A stretch of DNA of 6,591 nt from Chloroflexia bacterium (lineage in GTDB: Bacteria; Chloroflexota; Chloroflexia; Thermomicrobiales; CFX8). The notes below the pieces were generated by a model. That model saw nothing but the letters and a program-made list of their open reading frames with translations, was not told the DNA's origin and searched no databases. Of this stretch, positions 5,546 through 6,591 are shown in pieces. Location of the stretch: the NCBI GenBank assembly GCA_013696045.1, contig JACCZH010000086.1:1-6591 (forward strand), in the 5' to 3' direction. The translations under genes were made by a program, and so were the position numbers. The first letter of the stretch is position 1. Each line of letters starts with the position of its first letter.

Positions 5546-6591
5546 TCACGGCTGCGCTGCCTCAGTTGGAGCGAAGGACTGGCTGTCGGGAGCCACGATG
5601 ATTGTTAGCACGTTCGTCGCCACGGCGATCGCCTCCTCTAGTGGCATGGCCTCTCCGGCAGTTCGAGCCGCGGTGTACGTGTCTACCGCCATGGCCGTGC
5701 GCACCTCCAAGACGAACTGGTCGTGCTGTGCGCGCAGAGGCGGCGAGAGCAACATGCCAGCGCGCTCGCGAAGCGCATCGTGCGCACCGATTAAGCACGC
5801 GGCTGACGCGTGCTGCCCGGTCGCCTGCGCAAGCCGCGCGACCGCCACCAACTGCTCCGCCAGCTGCCACTGCCAGCCGCTGGTTGCGCTGATCGCCAGG
5901 GTTTCCTGGAGCCCGACGGCTGCCTGGCGGTAATTCCCACGGTCGAACACGCATCTGACCAGCCCACTGAGGCACAGGTGGATGGTCGCCGGATGGCCTG
6001 CGGCACGCGCCAGCGCAAGCGCCTCCTCGAGCATTGCCTGGCGACGGTCGGCGTCCTGCGGATCGACCGTGAGGCTGCTGATGTTCGCCAGCGACCGGGC
6101 GGCATTCTTGCGATCGCCAACGTCGCGAGCCAGCACCAGGCTCTGCTCCCAGTACTCGATCGCGCGGTCGTCGTCGCCCAGGCGCGAGGCCGCGATCCCA
6201 TGCAAGACCATCAGCCAGGGTTCCGCGGCGCGCTCGCCGAGTGCCTGACAGATCGCCAGCGCCTCGCTGTTGAGTGGGATGGAGGCGGCAGCGTCACCGC
6301 GCCAGATGGCCAGCACCCCGGCCGCCGCGAGTGCATAGGCGCGAGCGCTGGTCGGCAGTGCCGCGCCCGGCAACGCCAGGACTGTCTCGAGCTGTGTCCA
6401 GCCATCCGACAAGGAGCCGCGGTGAAACCACAAGCCCCGCAGGTCCCCAACCAGGCGCAAGCACCGCTCAGCGTCTCCTCGCTCGGTCAGCCATGCCAGC
6501 GCGGCACGCAGATTCTCGCGTTCGGGATCAAGCCGGTCAAGCCACTGCTGGTCGCCGTCCTCGACCCGCGGCGCGGCCTGCTCGGCAAGAG
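5546..6591 (-). CDS. C-terminal TPR region of an AfsR/COG3903-type regulator ATPase, 5' part beyond the window
   Basis: The frame is open to the right edge, so this is the last 347 residues of a larger protein; an internal Met at 6460 is not the start, because the upstream codons (6461-6589) continue with family-typical sequence such as WLDRLDPERENLRAALAWLT. About five tetratricopeptide-like repeats follow, including AYALAAAGVLAIWRGDAAAS, AIEYWEQSLVLARDVGD, LEEALALARAAGH, NYRQAAVGLQETLAI and ASAACLIGAHDALRERAG. The tail has the family-typical ARTAGEAMPLEEAIAVA and ends without a LuxR-type DNA-binding domain. In this family the missing N-terminal part usually holds a sensory or DNA-binding domain and an NB-ARC/AAA ATPase, with the TPRs acting as a protein-binding or signal-sensing arm. 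The gene converges on the eRF1-like gene with 11 bases between their stop codons. The family is fairly sure; ligand and targets are unknown. Confidence 0.85.
   Translation of the reverse strand, partial: LAEQAAPRVEDGDQQWLDRLDPERENLRAALAWLTERGDAERCLRLVGDLRGLWFHRGSLSDGWTQLETVLALPGAALPTSARAYALAAAGVLAIWRGDAAASIPLNSEALAICQALGERAAEPWLMVLHGIAASRLGDDDRAIEYWEQSLVLARDVGDRKNAARSLANISSLTVDPQDADRRQAMLEEALALARAAGHPATIHLCLSGLVRCVFDRGNYRQAAVGLQETLAISATSGWQWQLAEQLVAVARLAQATGQHASAACLIGAHDALRERAGMLLSPPLRAQHDQFVLEVRTAMAVDTYTAARTAGEAMPLEEAIAVATNVLTIIVAPDSQSFAPTEAAQP

Noticed and set aside
5562..6450. Long open frames in other phases across the right end
   Set aside because: They are Arg- and Ala-rich shadows of the TPR coding frame, caused by high GC content, and show no domains.

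Overview
This window carries five protein-coding genes and a sixth signal-rich gap, and it looks like chromosomal DNA of a moderately GC-rich bacterium. The AfsR/COG3903-type TPR tail at the right edge and the bacterial eRF1-like protein together suggest Chloroflexota, perhaps Thermomicrobia, or possibly Actinomycetota. This is inferred from remembered protein style only; no search was run. I see no rRNA, tRNA, CRISPR array, insertion sequence or phage gene.

Layout. At the left edge, an XRE-type helix-turn-helix regulator reads leftward (1-556, minus) and is cut by the window end. A 643-base non-coding gap (557-1199) follows and contains a 15-base near-palindrome, TGGTCAAGGTGACCA, with a degenerate second copy 96 bases downstream. 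Two tandem GT4-type glycosyltransferases then read rightward (1200-2336 and 2336-3517). They share one base (TGATG), so they are probably one translationally coupled operon. The second runs tail-to-tail into queC on the minus strand (3505-4167), and their 3' ends overlap by 13 bases. queC makes preQ0 for queuosine or other 7-deazaguanine products. Diverging from queC across a short repeat-rich region (4168-4337) is a full-length bacterial eRF1-like (baeRF/Vms1-like) protein (4338-5534, plus). It has a GGWSQ loop in its middle domain and a Pelota/eRF1-style C-terminus ending in GGVGAILRY. Eleven bases further on, a converging gene (5546-6591, minus) supplies the C-terminal TPR half of a large AfsR/COG3903-type regulator that continues beyond the right edge.

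How the genes may work together. The two glycosyltransferases plausibly act in succession on one glycan or glycolipid, but the acceptor cannot be read from sequence. queC (tRNA modification precursor) and the baeRF protein (ribosome rescue or peptidyl-tRNA release, by family analogy) both relate to tRNA and translation and share a divergent intergenic region. Whether that is functional or accidental is open. The baeRF gene and its leader are the part most worth a second look. The rest looks like ordinary chromosomal content.
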